A stretch of DNA of 14,348 nucleotides from VMDJ01 sp965659945 (GTDB lineage Bacteria > Pseudomonadota > Gammaproteobacteria > Chromatiales > Chromatiaceae), in contig CBFHYJ010000043.1 of the NCBI GenBank assembly GCA_965659945.1, forward strand, positions 1-14,348. The letters are read 5' to 3'. The notes below the pieces were generated by a model, which made no database searches, was not told the DNA's origin, and worked only from the letters and a program-made list of their open reading frames with translations. Below, in pieces: positions 1-7,662 of this stretch. Each line of letters begins with the position of its first letter. Position 1 is the first letter of the stretch. The translations under genes were made by a program, and so were the position numbers.

Positions 1-1
1 C

Positions 2-1150
2 GACTCTGACTCAGAGATTTTGTTGAATGTGTTTGCGCACGAGCTCGATGAGCAAGTGCAGTCACTGACCATTGAGCCGGATGATGTTTTTCGTGCTGTT
101 GAGAAAGTGCATAAGCGATGCCGTGGTGGCTATGCTGCTGTGGCGATGATTCCAGGTTTTGGTGTGATTGCGTTCCGTGATCCTAATGGTATTCGCCCAG
201 CTGTCTTTGGTACGCGTGAATCATCGGATGGTCATCCGGAGTTGATGGTCGCATCGGAGAGTGTGGCGCTCGATACGCTTGGGTTTACCCGTGTTCGTGA
301 TATCGAGCCAGGTGAAGCGGTGATCTTTACCATGGATGGACGTTTGTTCCATAAGCAATGTGCAGAGAGTCCTCGTCGTTCACCATGTTTATTTGAATTT
401 GTGTACTTTGCGCGTCCCGACTCAATTATTGATGACATTTTTGTGCATAAAGCGCGCTTACGTATGGGTCAGATGTTGGCCAAGAAGGTTCAGCGTGAAA
501 TGGCTGATGAGCAGATCGATGCCATTATCCCGATTCCAGATACCAGTCGTACCTCTGCGATGGCGCTAGCGGAAGAGATTGGTGTTCGTTATGCCGAAGG
601 CTTTATCAAAAATCGTTATATCGGTCGCACCTTCATCATGCCGGGTCAAACCACGCGTAAAAAGTCGGTGCGTCAAAAGCTCAACCCAATTGATATTGAG
701 TTCAAAGGTAAAAACGTTTTACTCGTCGATGACTCGATTGTTCGCGGTACTACCTCACGTCAAATTGTTCAAATGGCGCGTGATGCTGGCGCTAAGAAAG
801 TCTTCTTTGCCTCTGCGGCACCTGCAGTGCGTTATCCGAATGTTTACGGTATCGACATGCCAGCAGCAAAGGAACTCATTGCACATGGTAGAACTGACGA
901 TCAAGTGGGTGAGTGGATTGGTGCGGATCGTTTGATCTATCAGGATCTCGAAGACCTGATTGAAGCGGTACAGAAGAAAGGCAAGGCCTATGTTGATCGC
1001 TTTGATACCTCAGTGTTTGATAGCGACTATGTGACTGGCGATGTAACGCCTGAATATTTGCAGGCGCTAGAAGATGCACGTAATGATGATGCTAAATCAC
1101 AGCGTGAGTCATCAAGCCGAATCAATATTGTTGGCTTACATAACGATTAA
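2..1150 (+). CDS. purF: Amidophosphoribosyltransferase (PurF), 3' part, 5' end outside window
   Basis: PurF catalyses the committed step of de novo purine synthesis in the cytosol: PRPP plus glutamine gives 5-phosphoribosylamine. The reading frame is open from base 2 (DSDSEILLNVF) to TAA, giving 382 residues; E. coli PurF is about 505, so roughly the first 120, including the catalytic N-terminal Cys, lie off the window. Visible are the rest of the glutaminase domain (RGGYAAVAMIPGFGVIAFRD then PNGIRP, near nt 119-200) and the phosphoribosyltransferase domain, with the PRPP-binding motif VLLVDDSIVRGTTS near nt 716-757. The TTG at 20 is internal and is not the start. The stop codon interlocks with that of the convergent HMA gene. 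An adjacent metZ downstream is the arrangement I recall from Pseudomonas; here two opposite-strand genes intervene. Identification is secure. Confidence 0.97.
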   Translation, partial: DSDSEILLNVFAHELDEQVQSLTIEPDDVFRAVEKVHKRCRGGYAAVAMIPGFGVIAFRDPNGIRPAVFGTRESSDGHPELMVASESVALDTLGFTRVRDIEPGEAVIFTMDGRLFHKQCAESPRRSPCLFEFVYFARPDSIIDDIFVHKARLRMGQMLAKKVQREMADEQIDAIIPIPDTSRTSAMALAEEIGVRYAEGFIKNRYIGRTFIMPGQTTRKKSVRQKLNPIDIEFKGKNVLLVDDSIVRGTTSRQIVQMARDAGAKKVFFASAAPAVRYPNVYGIDMPAAKELIAHGRTDDQVGEWIGADRLIYQDLEDLIEAVQKKGKAYVDRFDTSVFDSDYVTGDVTPEYLQALEDARNDDAKSQRESSSRINIVGLHND

Positions 1151-1428
1151 TCGTCTGAACCGACTTTACCAATCGCGCAGCTGACAAAGCTTTTGGCTTT
1201 TGCAGCTGCCGCTTTTATACCTTCGACGCTACCGCTCTCTGGGTAGCCCATCTTTAAAAGGTGCGCTGCAATGGCATCGCGATCAAGATTCTCACCGTCG
1301 ATCGATACAATGCCGTTTTCGACATCTACTTCTACCGTTGAGACACAAGCTTCATCCATCAGACCTTTTTTAATGCTGTTAGCGCATCCGCCGCACTTAA
1401 TATTTTCGACTTGGATTGAAAGGCTCAT
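1147..1428 (-). CDS. Small heavy-metal-associated (HMA) domain protein, probable copper/metal chaperone
   Basis: A 93-residue cytosolic protein with no signal peptide. Residues 1-65 fit the ferredoxin-like HMA fold: the metal loop is IKCGGC with C12 and C15, and the later elements VEVDVENGIVSIDG and LLKMGYPE match the beta-alpha-beta pattern of CopZ/Atx1-type chaperones. The usual M/T-x-C-x-x-C loop is altered, with Lys before the first Cys. The tail of about 25 residues (EGIKAAAAKAKSFVSCAIGK) is Ala/Lys-rich and holds a third Cys. The start is ATG at 1428, with GAGG at 1438-1435 and a 6-base spacer; this Shine-Dalgarno overlaps the TGA of the upstream cytochrome gene (1439-1437), so the two are probably co-translated. 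Its TAA shares TTAA with the purF stop. The metal bound (Cu, Zn or other) cannot be told from sequence. Confidence 0.85.
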   Translation of the reverse strand: MSLSIQVENIKCGGCANSIKKGLMDEACVSTVEVDVENGIVSIDGENLDRDAIAAHLLKMGYPESGSVEGIKAAAAKAKSFVSCAIGKVGSDD

Positions 1429-1436
1429 CTTCTACC

Positions 1437-1928
1437 TCAATGGGTTAGGGGCGCTAAACGGAATTGATCGTGGCAAGCAACACAGGCGTTGGTAACCTTA
1501 TGCAGCTGAGTAAAAACAGGCTTCAGATCATTGCTCACCGCAACATTTCTTAGGCTTAAGGATAGATCATTCGCCGCTTTGTGCATGCTGGCACCAAGCT
1601 CACGCATTGCTACGGGCATAAAGCGTGCCGCATGAGTCCCATGCTCGCCATGTTGATGGCCTTGCCCGAGTCCTTTTTCAGCAGCATCAGCTGCGGCCTC
1701 GTAATTATCTTCGACAAGAAACCCTTGGATCTGGTTAATAGCTCGTAGGTGGTCACGCATTGATTTTAAGGTCGCGTGATAAGCCGGCGTTGGAAATTCG
1801 ACCAGTTGGCGTTCATCGGTACTCACGGCATGTCCATGGTGTTTCATCATCATTGCATGATGATCGATTTCGGCGATGGCAAGTGTCGAGACAAGGCTAA
1901 GCGTTAAGAAAGCGGTTATTTTTCGCAT
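1437..1928 (-). CDS. Secreted His-rich class II cytochrome c (cytochrome c'-like)
   Basis: A 163-residue exported haem protein. Residues 1-19 form a signal peptide (MRK, hydrophobic core, cleavage after AIA). The mature N-terminus is His/Met-rich (IDHHAMMMKHHGHAVS), and a second His cluster (GQGHQHGEHGTHA) lies mid-protein. The single haem site CVACH is at about residues 149-153, followed by DQFR. This C-terminal CxxCH with an aromatic/Arg residue after it is the hallmark of four-helix cytochromes c'. Family roles include electron transfer and NO or redox-ligand binding; which applies here is unknown. The frame also opens at ATG 1958 (10 residues longer), but ATG 1928 begins a normal signal peptide; its likely Shine-Dalgarno AGGA lies a rather long 13 bases upstream. 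It is first in a two-gene unit with the HMA gene. Confidence 0.82.
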   Translation of the reverse strand: MRKITAFLTLSLVSTLAIAEIDHHAMMMKHHGHAVSTDERQLVEFPTPAYHATLKSMRDHLRAINQIQGFLVEDNYEAAADAAEKGLGQGHQHGEHGTHAARFMPVAMRELGASMHKAANDLSLSLRNVAVSNDLKPVFTQLHKVTNACVACHDQFRLAPLTH

Positions 1929-1936
1929 GTTTAGTC

Positions 1937-1957
1937 GGAATTCCTGCTGAATCAGCA
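1937..1957. promoter_or_regulatory. Two adjacent palindromes in the cytochrome/metZ divergent region
   Basis: GGAATTCC at 1937-1944 is followed directly by TGCTGA-A-TCAGCA at 1945-1957, a perfect 6+1+6 dyad. Both lie just upstream of the chosen cytochrome start in the divergent space before metZ, a natural place for an operator. The first may be chance, since its right half also supplies the AGGA ribosome-binding sequence of the cytochrome gene. No regulator is recognised. Confidence 0.3.
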
Positions 1958-2022
1958 TAAGATAGGGCCTAATGAAGAGAGAGTGTTAGTGTTTTCTCTC
2001 ATCAAGTAGTTTAAGAGTCATC

Positions 2023-3210
2023 ATGAGCAATAACAAAGACTGGGATTTAGAAACACAAGCGATTCGTACAGGTCACGCACGTTCTCTTGAGATGGAGCAC
2101 TCGGAGCCTATTTATGCGACATCGAGTTTTTGTTTTCGTTCCGCTCAGGAGGCTGCGGCGCGTTTTGCTGGTGATGAGCCGGGTAATATTTATGCGCGTT
2201 TCACCAACCCTACCACGCGAGCATTCGAGCAACGGCTTGCGGCAATGGAAGGCGCAGAGGCTTGTGTTGCAACCGCATCGGGTATGTCTGCGATCTTAGC
2301 GACCTGCTTATCGCTAATGCAGCATGGTGATCACATTGTGAGTTCACGCAGCATTTTTGGCAGTACTACAGTGCTGTTTGATAAGTACCTTGTGCGCTCT
2401 GGGATTCAAACAAGCTATGCCGATCAGTCAGATGTCGACAGTTGGCGCGTAGCTATCACGCCACAAACCAAGTTGTTGTTTGTGGAGACACCGTCAAACC
2501 CGTTAACCACGTTATGTGACATACAAGCACTTGCCGATTTGGCGCATGAGCATGATTGTTTGTTAGTGGTGGACAACTGTTTTTGTACACCGGCTTTGCA
2601 AAAGCCTTTAGAGCTTGGCGCCGATATCGTGATTCATTCGGCGACCAAATATCTTGATGGTCAGGGGCGTGCCTTGGGTGGTGCTGTTTGCGGTAGCCAG
2701 ACATTAGTTGGAGAAGAGGTGTTTGGCTTCTTGCGTACCGCTGGTCCAACGATGGCGCCGTTCAATGCGTGGGTCTTCCTCAAAGGGCTTGAAACCTTAT
2801 CGCTACGTATGAAGGCACACTCAGCGTCAGCTCTTGAGCTTGCTCAATGGTTAGAAGCACACCCATCTATCGAGAAAGTTTACTACCCGGGATTGCCATC
2901 CCATCCGCAGCATGAACTTGCCCAGCATCAGCAGAAAACTGGCGGCGGTATCGTTGCCTTTGAAGTGAAAGGTGGCAAAGAGGCTGCTTGGTCGGTGATC
3001 GATGCGACGCAGATGCTCTCTATTACCGCCAATCTTGGTGATGCGAAAACCACGATTACCCATCCTGCAACCACTACGCATGGTCGTTTGACTGATGAAC
3101 AGCGGGAAAAAGCAGGCATTCAACAGAACTTGGTTCGCGTGGCTGTGGGTCTTGAGTCTATTGAAGACATCAAAGCAGACCTGGCTTTGGGGCTGGATCG
3201 CCTGAAATAA
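2023..3210 (+). CDS. metZ: O-succinylhomoserine sulfhydrylase (MetZ)
   Basis: A 395-residue cytosolic PLP enzyme of the Cys/Met metabolism family. MetZ joins O-succinylhomoserine with sulfide to give homocysteine, a direct-sulfhydrylation route to methionine. The family signature is intact: YARFTNPT near residues 57-64, the ATASGMSAI cofactor loop near 83-91, VETPSNP near 154-160, VVDNCFCTP near 182-190, and the Schiff-base lysine K209 in SATKYLDGQGR. DGQGR after the lysine and the nearness of purF favour MetZ over MetB or MetC, but substrate preference is inferred. The start is ATG 2023; the Shine-Dalgarno is weak (TAAGAG at 2012-2017). Length is normal for the family. Confidence 0.93.
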   Translation: MSNNKDWDLETQAIRTGHARSLEMEHSEPIYATSSFCFRSAQEAAARFAGDEPGNIYARFTNPTTRAFEQRLAAMEGAEACVATASGMSAILATCLSLMQHGDHIVSSRSIFGSTTVLFDKYLVRSGIQTSYADQSDVDSWRVAITPQTKLLFVETPSNPLTTLCDIQALADLAHEHDCLLVVDNCFCTPALQKPLELGADIVIHSATKYLDGQGRALGGAVCGSQTLVGEEVFGFLRTAGPTMAPFNAWVFLKGLETLSLRMKAHSASALELAQWLEAHPSIEKVYYPGLPSHPQHELAQHQQKTGGGIVAFEVKGGKEAAWSVIDATQMLSITANLGDAKTTITHPATTTHGRLTDEQREKAGIQQNLVRVAVGLESIEDIKADLALGLDRLK

Positions 3211-3222
3211 GGCGGAATAAGG

Positions 3223-3261
3223 GTTTCGAGGTCTCTCGAAACATGAAAAATATTAATTTTT
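3223..3261 (+). terminator. Hairpin after metZ, possible weak intrinsic terminator
   Basis: GTTTCGAG (3223-3230), loop GTCT, CTCGAAAC (3235-3242) is a perfect 8-bp stem starting 13 bases after the metZ stop. It is not followed at once by a T run; instead AAAAAT-ATTA-ATTTTT (3246-3261) forms a second AT-only dyad ending in five Ts. It could end metZ transcription or shape the acnB leader. The distance from the GC stem to the T run is too great for a standard terminator. Confidence 0.45.
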
Positions 3262-3346
3262 CTAGGACCTGCGCCTTTGTTAAGGTGCTGCGCACTTGCG
3301 GTGCAGTCTATCTGTGCCTACCAGAAAATCAGCTAAAGGATTGATT

Positions 3347-5950
3347 ATGTTAGAAGCTTATCGCGCTCACGTTGCAGAACGTGCTGAACAAGGTGTACCA
3401 CCGCTGCCATTGTCAGCTGATCAGGTTAACGGCCTGGTTGAATTGCTGAAAAACCCGCCAGCAGGTGAAGAAGATGCCTTGATGGACCTGTTGATCAATC
3501 GCGTTCCACCGGGTGTTGATGATGCAGCTTACGTGAAAGCCGCTTTCTTGGCCGCTGTATCGAAGGGTGAAGCATCGTCTCCTTTAGTGAATAAAGAGAA
3601 AGCCGTTGAGTTGTTGGGCACTATGTTAGGTGGTTACAACATCCAGCCAATGATTGATTTGTTGGATGATGCTGATCTTGGTGGTTTAGCGGCAGAGCAG
3701 CTCAAATATACCTTGTTAATGTTTGATGCATTTCACGATGTACATGAGAAATCTAAAGCCGGTAACACCAATGCGAAAGCCGTTGTTGAATCTTGGGCGA
3801 ATGCCGAATGGTTTACCCGTAAAGCGGATCTGCCAGCAGAAATTAAGCTGACTGTTTTCAAAGTAACGGGTGAGACAAATACTGATGATTTGTCGCCTGC
3901 ACAAGATGCATGGTCACGCCCTGATATCCCTGTTCACGCACTCGCCATGTTGAAGATGGAGCGTGAGGGCATTGTTCCTGATGACAGTGGTAAAACTGGT
4001 CCCATCAAGCTCATTGACGAATTAAAAGCTAAGGGCAATCCACTGGTTTATGTGGGTGACGTTGTCGGTACGGGCTCTTCACGTAAGTCAGCCACTAACT
4101 CTGTGCTGTGGCACATGGGTGATGACATTCCTTTTGTACCTAACAAGCGCTCAGGTGGTGTTGTGTTGGGCGGTAAGATTGCACCGATCTTTTTCAACAC
4201 GGTTGAAGACTCAGGTGCATTGCCAATCGAATGTCCTGTTGAGCAAATGAACATGGGTGATGTGATCACAGTTAAGCCTTATGAAGGTGTGGTCACTAAC
4301 GAAGCTGGAGAGGTGATCTCTGAGTTCTCACTGAAGACCGATGTTATTTTGGACGAAGTGAAAGCGGGTGGTCGTATCCCATTGATCATCGGCCGTTCAT
4401 TGACTGAAAAAGCACGCGAAGCTTTAGGTCTTGATGCGACTGATACTTTCCGTCGTCCTGTCGATCCTGCAGATACGGGTAAAGGCTTTACCTTGGCGCA
4501 GAAGATGGTCGGTAAGGCGTGTGGCGTAGACGGGATCCGTCCAGGTACATACTGCGAGCCACGTATGGGCACAGTGGGTTCACAAGACACCACAGGTCCA
4601 ATGACCCGTGACGAATTGAAAGAGCTTGCCTGTTTGGGTTTCTCTGCTGACTTGGTGATGCAGAGCTTCTGTCACACAGCGGCGTATCCAAAGCCTGTTG
4701 ATATCAATACACAGCACACCTTGCCAGAGTTCATTCAAAATCGTGGTGGTGTGTCTTTACGTCCTGGTGACGGTGTTATCCATAGCTGGTTGAACCGTAT
4801 GTTGTTGCCAGATCAAGTCGGTACTGGTGGTGACTCACACACCCGTTTCCCATTGGGTATTTCATTCCCAGCAGGTTCTGGCTTAGTCGCTTTCGGCGCG
4901 GCATTAGGTGTTATGCCTTTGGATATGCCGGAGTCAGTACTGGTTAAGTTCAGTGGTGAAATGCAGCCAGGTATCACCTTGCGTGACTTGGTTAACGCGA
5001 TTCCACATGCAGCGCTGAAACGTGGTTTGTTGACTGTTGAGAAGCGCGGTAAAAAGAACTGCTACAACGGACGTATCTTGGAGATCCAAGGTTTGCCTAA
5101 CCTTACCGTTGAGCAAGCGTTTGAGTTATCAGATGCATCAGCAGAGCGTTCAGCAGCGGGTTGTACCATCGATCTTTCAGAAGAGTCGGTTGCTGAATAC
5201 TTGCGTTCAAACATCATTATGTTGCGCTGGATGATCGAGAATGGCTACGAAGATGCGCGCACCCTTGAGCGTCGTGCCCGTGCAATGGAAGAGTGGCTAG
5301 AGAATCCAGTGTTGATGCGTGCAGATGCTGATGCGGAATACTCAGAAGTGATCGAAATCAACATGTCTGAGATCAAAGAGCCTTTGTTGGCATGTCCAAA
5401 CGACCCAGACGATGTGAAGACTTTGTCAGAAGTGGCAGGCGATAAGATTGATGAAGTGTTCATCGGTTCTTGTATGACTAACATTGGTCACTTCAGAGCG
5501 GCGGGTAAGTTGTTGCAAACAGCCGGTAATACGTTGCCAACACGTTTATGGATTGCACCACCAACCAAGATGGACGAGCAGCAATTGATGGAAGAAGGTT
5601 ACTTCAACATCTACGCGCAAGCCGGTGCACGTACTGAGATGCCAGGTTGTTCGTTGTGTATGGGTAATCAGGCACGTATTGCGGCCAACTCAACGGCAGT
5701 ATCAACCTCAACGCGTAACTTCCCAAACCGTCTGGGTCAGGGCGCTAACGTGTACTTGTCGTCAGCAGAACTCGCTTCGATTGCAGCGATCATGGGTAAA
5801 TTACCTACGGTTGCTGAGTACATGGAGTACGCAACTAAGATCGACAGCATGGGGCCTGAGATCTACCGCTACCTCAACTTCGACAAAATGCCGGAGTACG
5901 TCGAGTCTGCGGATAAGGCACAAGAGATTATCGTAAAGTTAGCGATCTAA
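3347..5950 (+). CDS. acnB: Aconitate hydratase B / 2-methylisocitrate dehydratase (AcnB)
   Basis: AcnB isomerises citrate and isocitrate in the TCA cycle and, in many bacteria, also hydrates 2-methylaconitate in the methylcitrate cycle. The product is 867 residues against about 865 for E. coli AcnB. The B-type order is clear: N-terminal HEAT-like domain (LEAYRAHVAERAEQG, LLKNPPAGEE), the swivel domain (VFKVTGETNTDDLSPA, GDVVGTGSSRKSA), then the catalytic domains. The [4Fe-4S] ligands are C709 (IGSCMTN), C768 and C771 (GCSLCMGNQ), each one residue before the E. coli positions 710, 769 and 772. The start is ATG 3347, preceded by AAGGA (3336-3340) with a 6-base spacer; the frame extends to a TTG at 3296, but the protein family begins at MLEAY. 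It is a single-gene unit with its own 3' terminator. Codon use is that of a well-expressed gene (CGT for Arg, for example). Confidence 0.98.
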   Translation: MLEAYRAHVAERAEQGVPPLPLSADQVNGLVELLKNPPAGEEDALMDLLINRVPPGVDDAAYVKAAFLAAVSKGEASSPLVNKEKAVELLGTMLGGYNIQPMIDLLDDADLGGLAAEQLKYTLLMFDAFHDVHEKSKAGNTNAKAVVESWANAEWFTRKADLPAEIKLTVFKVTGETNTDDLSPAQDAWSRPDIPVHALAMLKMEREGIVPDDSGKTGPIKLIDELKAKGNPLVYVGDVVGTGSSRKSATNSVLWHMGDDIPFVPNKRSGGVVLGGKIAPIFFNTVEDSGALPIECPVEQMNMGDVITVKPYEGVVTNEAGEVISEFSLKTDVILDEVKAGGRIPLIIGRSLTEKAREALGLDATDTFRRPVDPADTGKGFTLAQKMVGKACGVDGIRPGTYCEPRMGTVGSQDTTGPMTRDELKELACLGFSADLVMQSFCHTAAYPKPVDINTQHTLPEFIQNRGGVSLRPGDGVIHSWLNRMLLPDQVGTGGDSHTRFPLGISFPAGSGLVAFGAALGVMPLDMPESVLVKFSGEMQPGITLRDLVNAIPHAALKRGLLTVEKRGKKNCYNGRILEIQGLPNLTVEQAFELSDASAERSAAGCTIDLSEESVAEYLRSNIIMLRWMIENGYEDARTLERRARAMEEWLENPVLMRADADAEYSEVIEINMSEIKEPLLACPNDPDDVKTLSEVAGDKIDEVFIGSCMTNIGHFRAAGKLLQTAGNTLPTRLWIAPPTKMDEQQLMEEGYFNIYAQAGARTEMPGCSLCMGNQARIAANSTAVSTSTRNFPNRLGQGANVYLSSAELASIAAIMGKLPTVAEYMEYATKIDSMGPEIYRYLNFDKMPEYVESADKAQEIIVKLAI

Positions 5951-5966
5951 ATTTCGCCAAACGAGG

Positions 5967-5990
5967 AAGCCCGCGAAAGCGGGCTTTTTT
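5967..5990 (+). terminator. Rho-independent terminator of acnB
   Basis: AAGCCCGC (5967-5974), GAAA tetraloop, GCGGGCTT (5979-5986), with the T run extending to 5990. The 8-bp GC-rich stem, stable loop and T tract 16 bases after the acnB stop make a textbook intrinsic terminator. It separates acnB from the eptA-like gene, which therefore needs its own promoter. Confidence 0.95.
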
Positions 5991-5994
5991 GTGT

Positions 5995-6022
5995 TTGCTA
6001 AGTTAGAAAATAGGCATAAAAT
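5995..6022 (+). promoter_or_regulatory. Candidate sigma-70 promoter of the eptA-like gene
   Basis: TTGCTA (5995-6000) and TAAAAT (6017-6022) are spaced by 16 bases, in an AT-rich stretch just after the acnB terminator and 32 bases before the GTG start. Matches to TTGACA and TATAAT are 4/6 and 5/6. A promoter is needed here because of the terminator upstream, but other AT-rich hexamers nearby could serve. Confidence 0.45.
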
Positions 6023-6054
6023 TTATTTTTATTAGAAATTTTTTAAGGCTACAC

Positions 6055-7662
6055 GTGAAGTCAATCCCGTTTTGGACGAGCTCTCGACTCGTTATATTGT
6101 TTTCGGTTTTTGTGACAGCTGTGGCAAATGTCACGATGTTCGAGATACTCTTTGCTTGGCAGTCAGCGTCGGGTTCTGAATTTTTCTATGTCATGTCATT
6201 AATCCCATTTCAAGCATTGCTTTTAATGTGGATTATTTCATTCCTGACTTTTCACAGTGCGTATAGGTATGTCCTTTCTCTTCTACTCTTAATGACAGCG
6301 TTAAGTAGTTATTTTTCTGATGTTTACGGTGTCGTTATTGACAGGGGAATGTTGATAAATGCGATGGAAACTAATACCGCTGAAGCACGAGACTTAATGT
6401 CGTTGCAGTTATTGCTTTATGTGTTAGGTATTTTTGTCTTGCCAACACTGTGGCTATTTAGGATTAATGTTCGTGAGCAGGCCTTCATAAAAAGAATAGG
6501 CGCACATTTCATCACGGGAATCACAGCATTGATAATTGCAGTGCTAATTGTACTTTCCTTGAGTTCGTTTTATGCCTCTTTCTTTAGGGAGCAAAAAGCG
6601 ATTCGAGCTTATTCGAATCCATTGGCGAGCTTGTATGCGAGTTATCAAATCTTACGTAAAGATGTTTTCACTCCTGCACCTAAGGAACTTAAAAAAATAG
6701 GACAAGATGCCAAGGTTACCCAAGGGGATGTTGACCGTGAATTAGTGATTATGGTTGTTGGTGAGACGGCGCGCGCAGATCATTTTTCCCTGAATGGTTA
6801 TACGAGAAAAACTAATCCTCTCTTGGAAAAGCAGGCGGTGGTGAGTTTTACGGATGTGGACTCTTGTGGAACCAGTACGGCTCATTCTGTGCCATGTATG
6901 TTTTCGATTAAGACTCGTCAGGAATTCTCCACGAGTGAGGCAAAATATGAGGAAAATGCACTGGATGTTCTACAGCGAGCTGGAGTGAATATTATTTGGC
7001 GAGATAACAACTCTAGTTCCAAAGGTGTTGCAGACCGTATTTCGTATCAGGACTTTAGAATGCCCGAAGTGAATCCACTCTGCGATCCTGAGTGCCGTGA
7101 TGTGGGTATGCTGTCAGGACTAGACAAATACATTCAAGATCATCCTAAAGGCGATATTCTGATTGTTCTTCATCAAATGGGTAGTCATGGGCCCACTTAT
7201 TATCAACGCTACCCAAAGGAATTTGCGATTTTTGGGAAGGGCTGTGAAACAAATCAGCTTGATCAATGCTCTGCTGAACAAATCGCAAGTAGTTACGACT
7301 CAACGATTCTTTATACCGATTATTTTCTTAACGAAACTATCGAATTCTTAAAGAAATATGATCAATCTTTTGAGACTGCAATGTTTTATGTAAGCGATCA
7401 TGGCGAGTCTCTTGGGGAGGGTGGGCTTTACTTACATGCGATGCCTTACACTGTAGCGCCGCGCTCACAAACTAATGTCCCTGTGATTTTGTGGATGGGT
7501 GCTCAGAAACATGATTATGACGTCCAACGTATACGTAAAGAGAAAGACAATAATTACAGCCATAATAATGTCTTTCATACATTACTAGGCTTATTTGAAA
7601 TTGAGTCTGATATCTATGACCCTAGTATGAATTTAATTCGCCAAAGTGAAGTCAGTCATTAA
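6055..7662 (+). CDS. eptA: Phosphoethanolamine-lipid A transferase (EptA/MCR family)
   Basis: A 535-residue inner-membrane enzyme that transfers phosphoethanolamine from phosphatidylethanolamine to lipid A, lowering surface charge; in characterised members this reduces cationic-peptide binding. Five predicted helices (about 12-35, 42-65, 70-90, 117-136, 150-172) precede a periplasmic sulfatase-fold domain. Active-site residues align with MCR-1: E237 (GETAR), nucleophile T275 (CGTSTAHS), H378 (HQMGSHGP), D448-H449 (SDHGES) and H461 (YLHAMP). Three disulfide pairs are kept: C271/C281, C343/C347 and C397/C405. The start is GTG 6055, with AAGG (6045-6048) and a 6-base spacer. Codon use differs from acnB and gltX: ATA, AGA and AGG appear repeatedly and third positions look A/T-rich (judged by eye), suggesting acquisition or low expression. 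The stop interlocks with that of the convergent U32 gene. Lipid A as acceptor is inferred from family similarity. Confidence 0.92.
   Translation: MKSIPFWTSSRLVILFSVFVTAVANVTMFEILFAWQSASGSEFFYVMSLIPFQALLLMWIISFLTFHSAYRYVLSLLLLMTALSSYFSDVYGVVIDRGMLINAMETNTAEARDLMSLQLLLYVLGIFVLPTLWLFRINVREQAFIKRIGAHFITGITALIIAVLIVLSLSSFYASFFREQKAIRAYSNPLASLYASYQILRKDVFTPAPKELKKIGQDAKVTQGDVDRELVIMVVGETARADHFSLNGYTRKTNPLLEKQAVVSFTDVDSCGTSTAHSVPCMFSIKTRQEFSTSEAKYEENALDVLQRAGVNIIWRDNNSSSKGVADRISYQDFRMPEVNPLCDPECRDVGMLSGLDKYIQDHPKGDILIVLHQMGSHGPTYYQRYPKEFAIFGKGCETNQLDQCSAEQIASSYDSTILYTDYFLNETIEFLKKYDQSFETAMFYVSDHGESLGEGGLYLHAMPYTVAPRSQTNVPVILWMGAQKHDYDVQRIRKEKDNNYSHNNVFHTLLGLFEIESDIYDPSMNLIRQSEVSH

Noticed and set aside
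20..22. TTG at 20 as a start codon for purF
   Set aside because: The frame is open to base 2 with PurF-like residues (DSDSEIL), so the gene simply enters from the left.
1929..1958. Longer cytochrome start at ATG 1958
   Set aside because: It places ten polar residues before a normal signal peptide, and no strong ribosome site precedes it; ATG 1928 is more likely, though not proven.
3296..3346. Upstream TTG extension of acnB by 17 codons
   Set aside because: AcnB proteins begin at MLEEY/MLEAY; ATG 3347 has a good AAGGA at the right spacing, and the extra residues look non-coding.
4279..4593. 104-codon open frame antisense to acnB
   Set aside because: Its composition is what the reverse of acnB codons would give, and the AcnB frame is certain here.
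6031..6047. PmrA-type box upstream of the eptA-like gene
   Set aside because: One half-site (TTTAAG at 6042-6047) fits, but the partner at 5-base spacing (ATTAGA) does not, and the half-site overlaps the ribosome-binding region.
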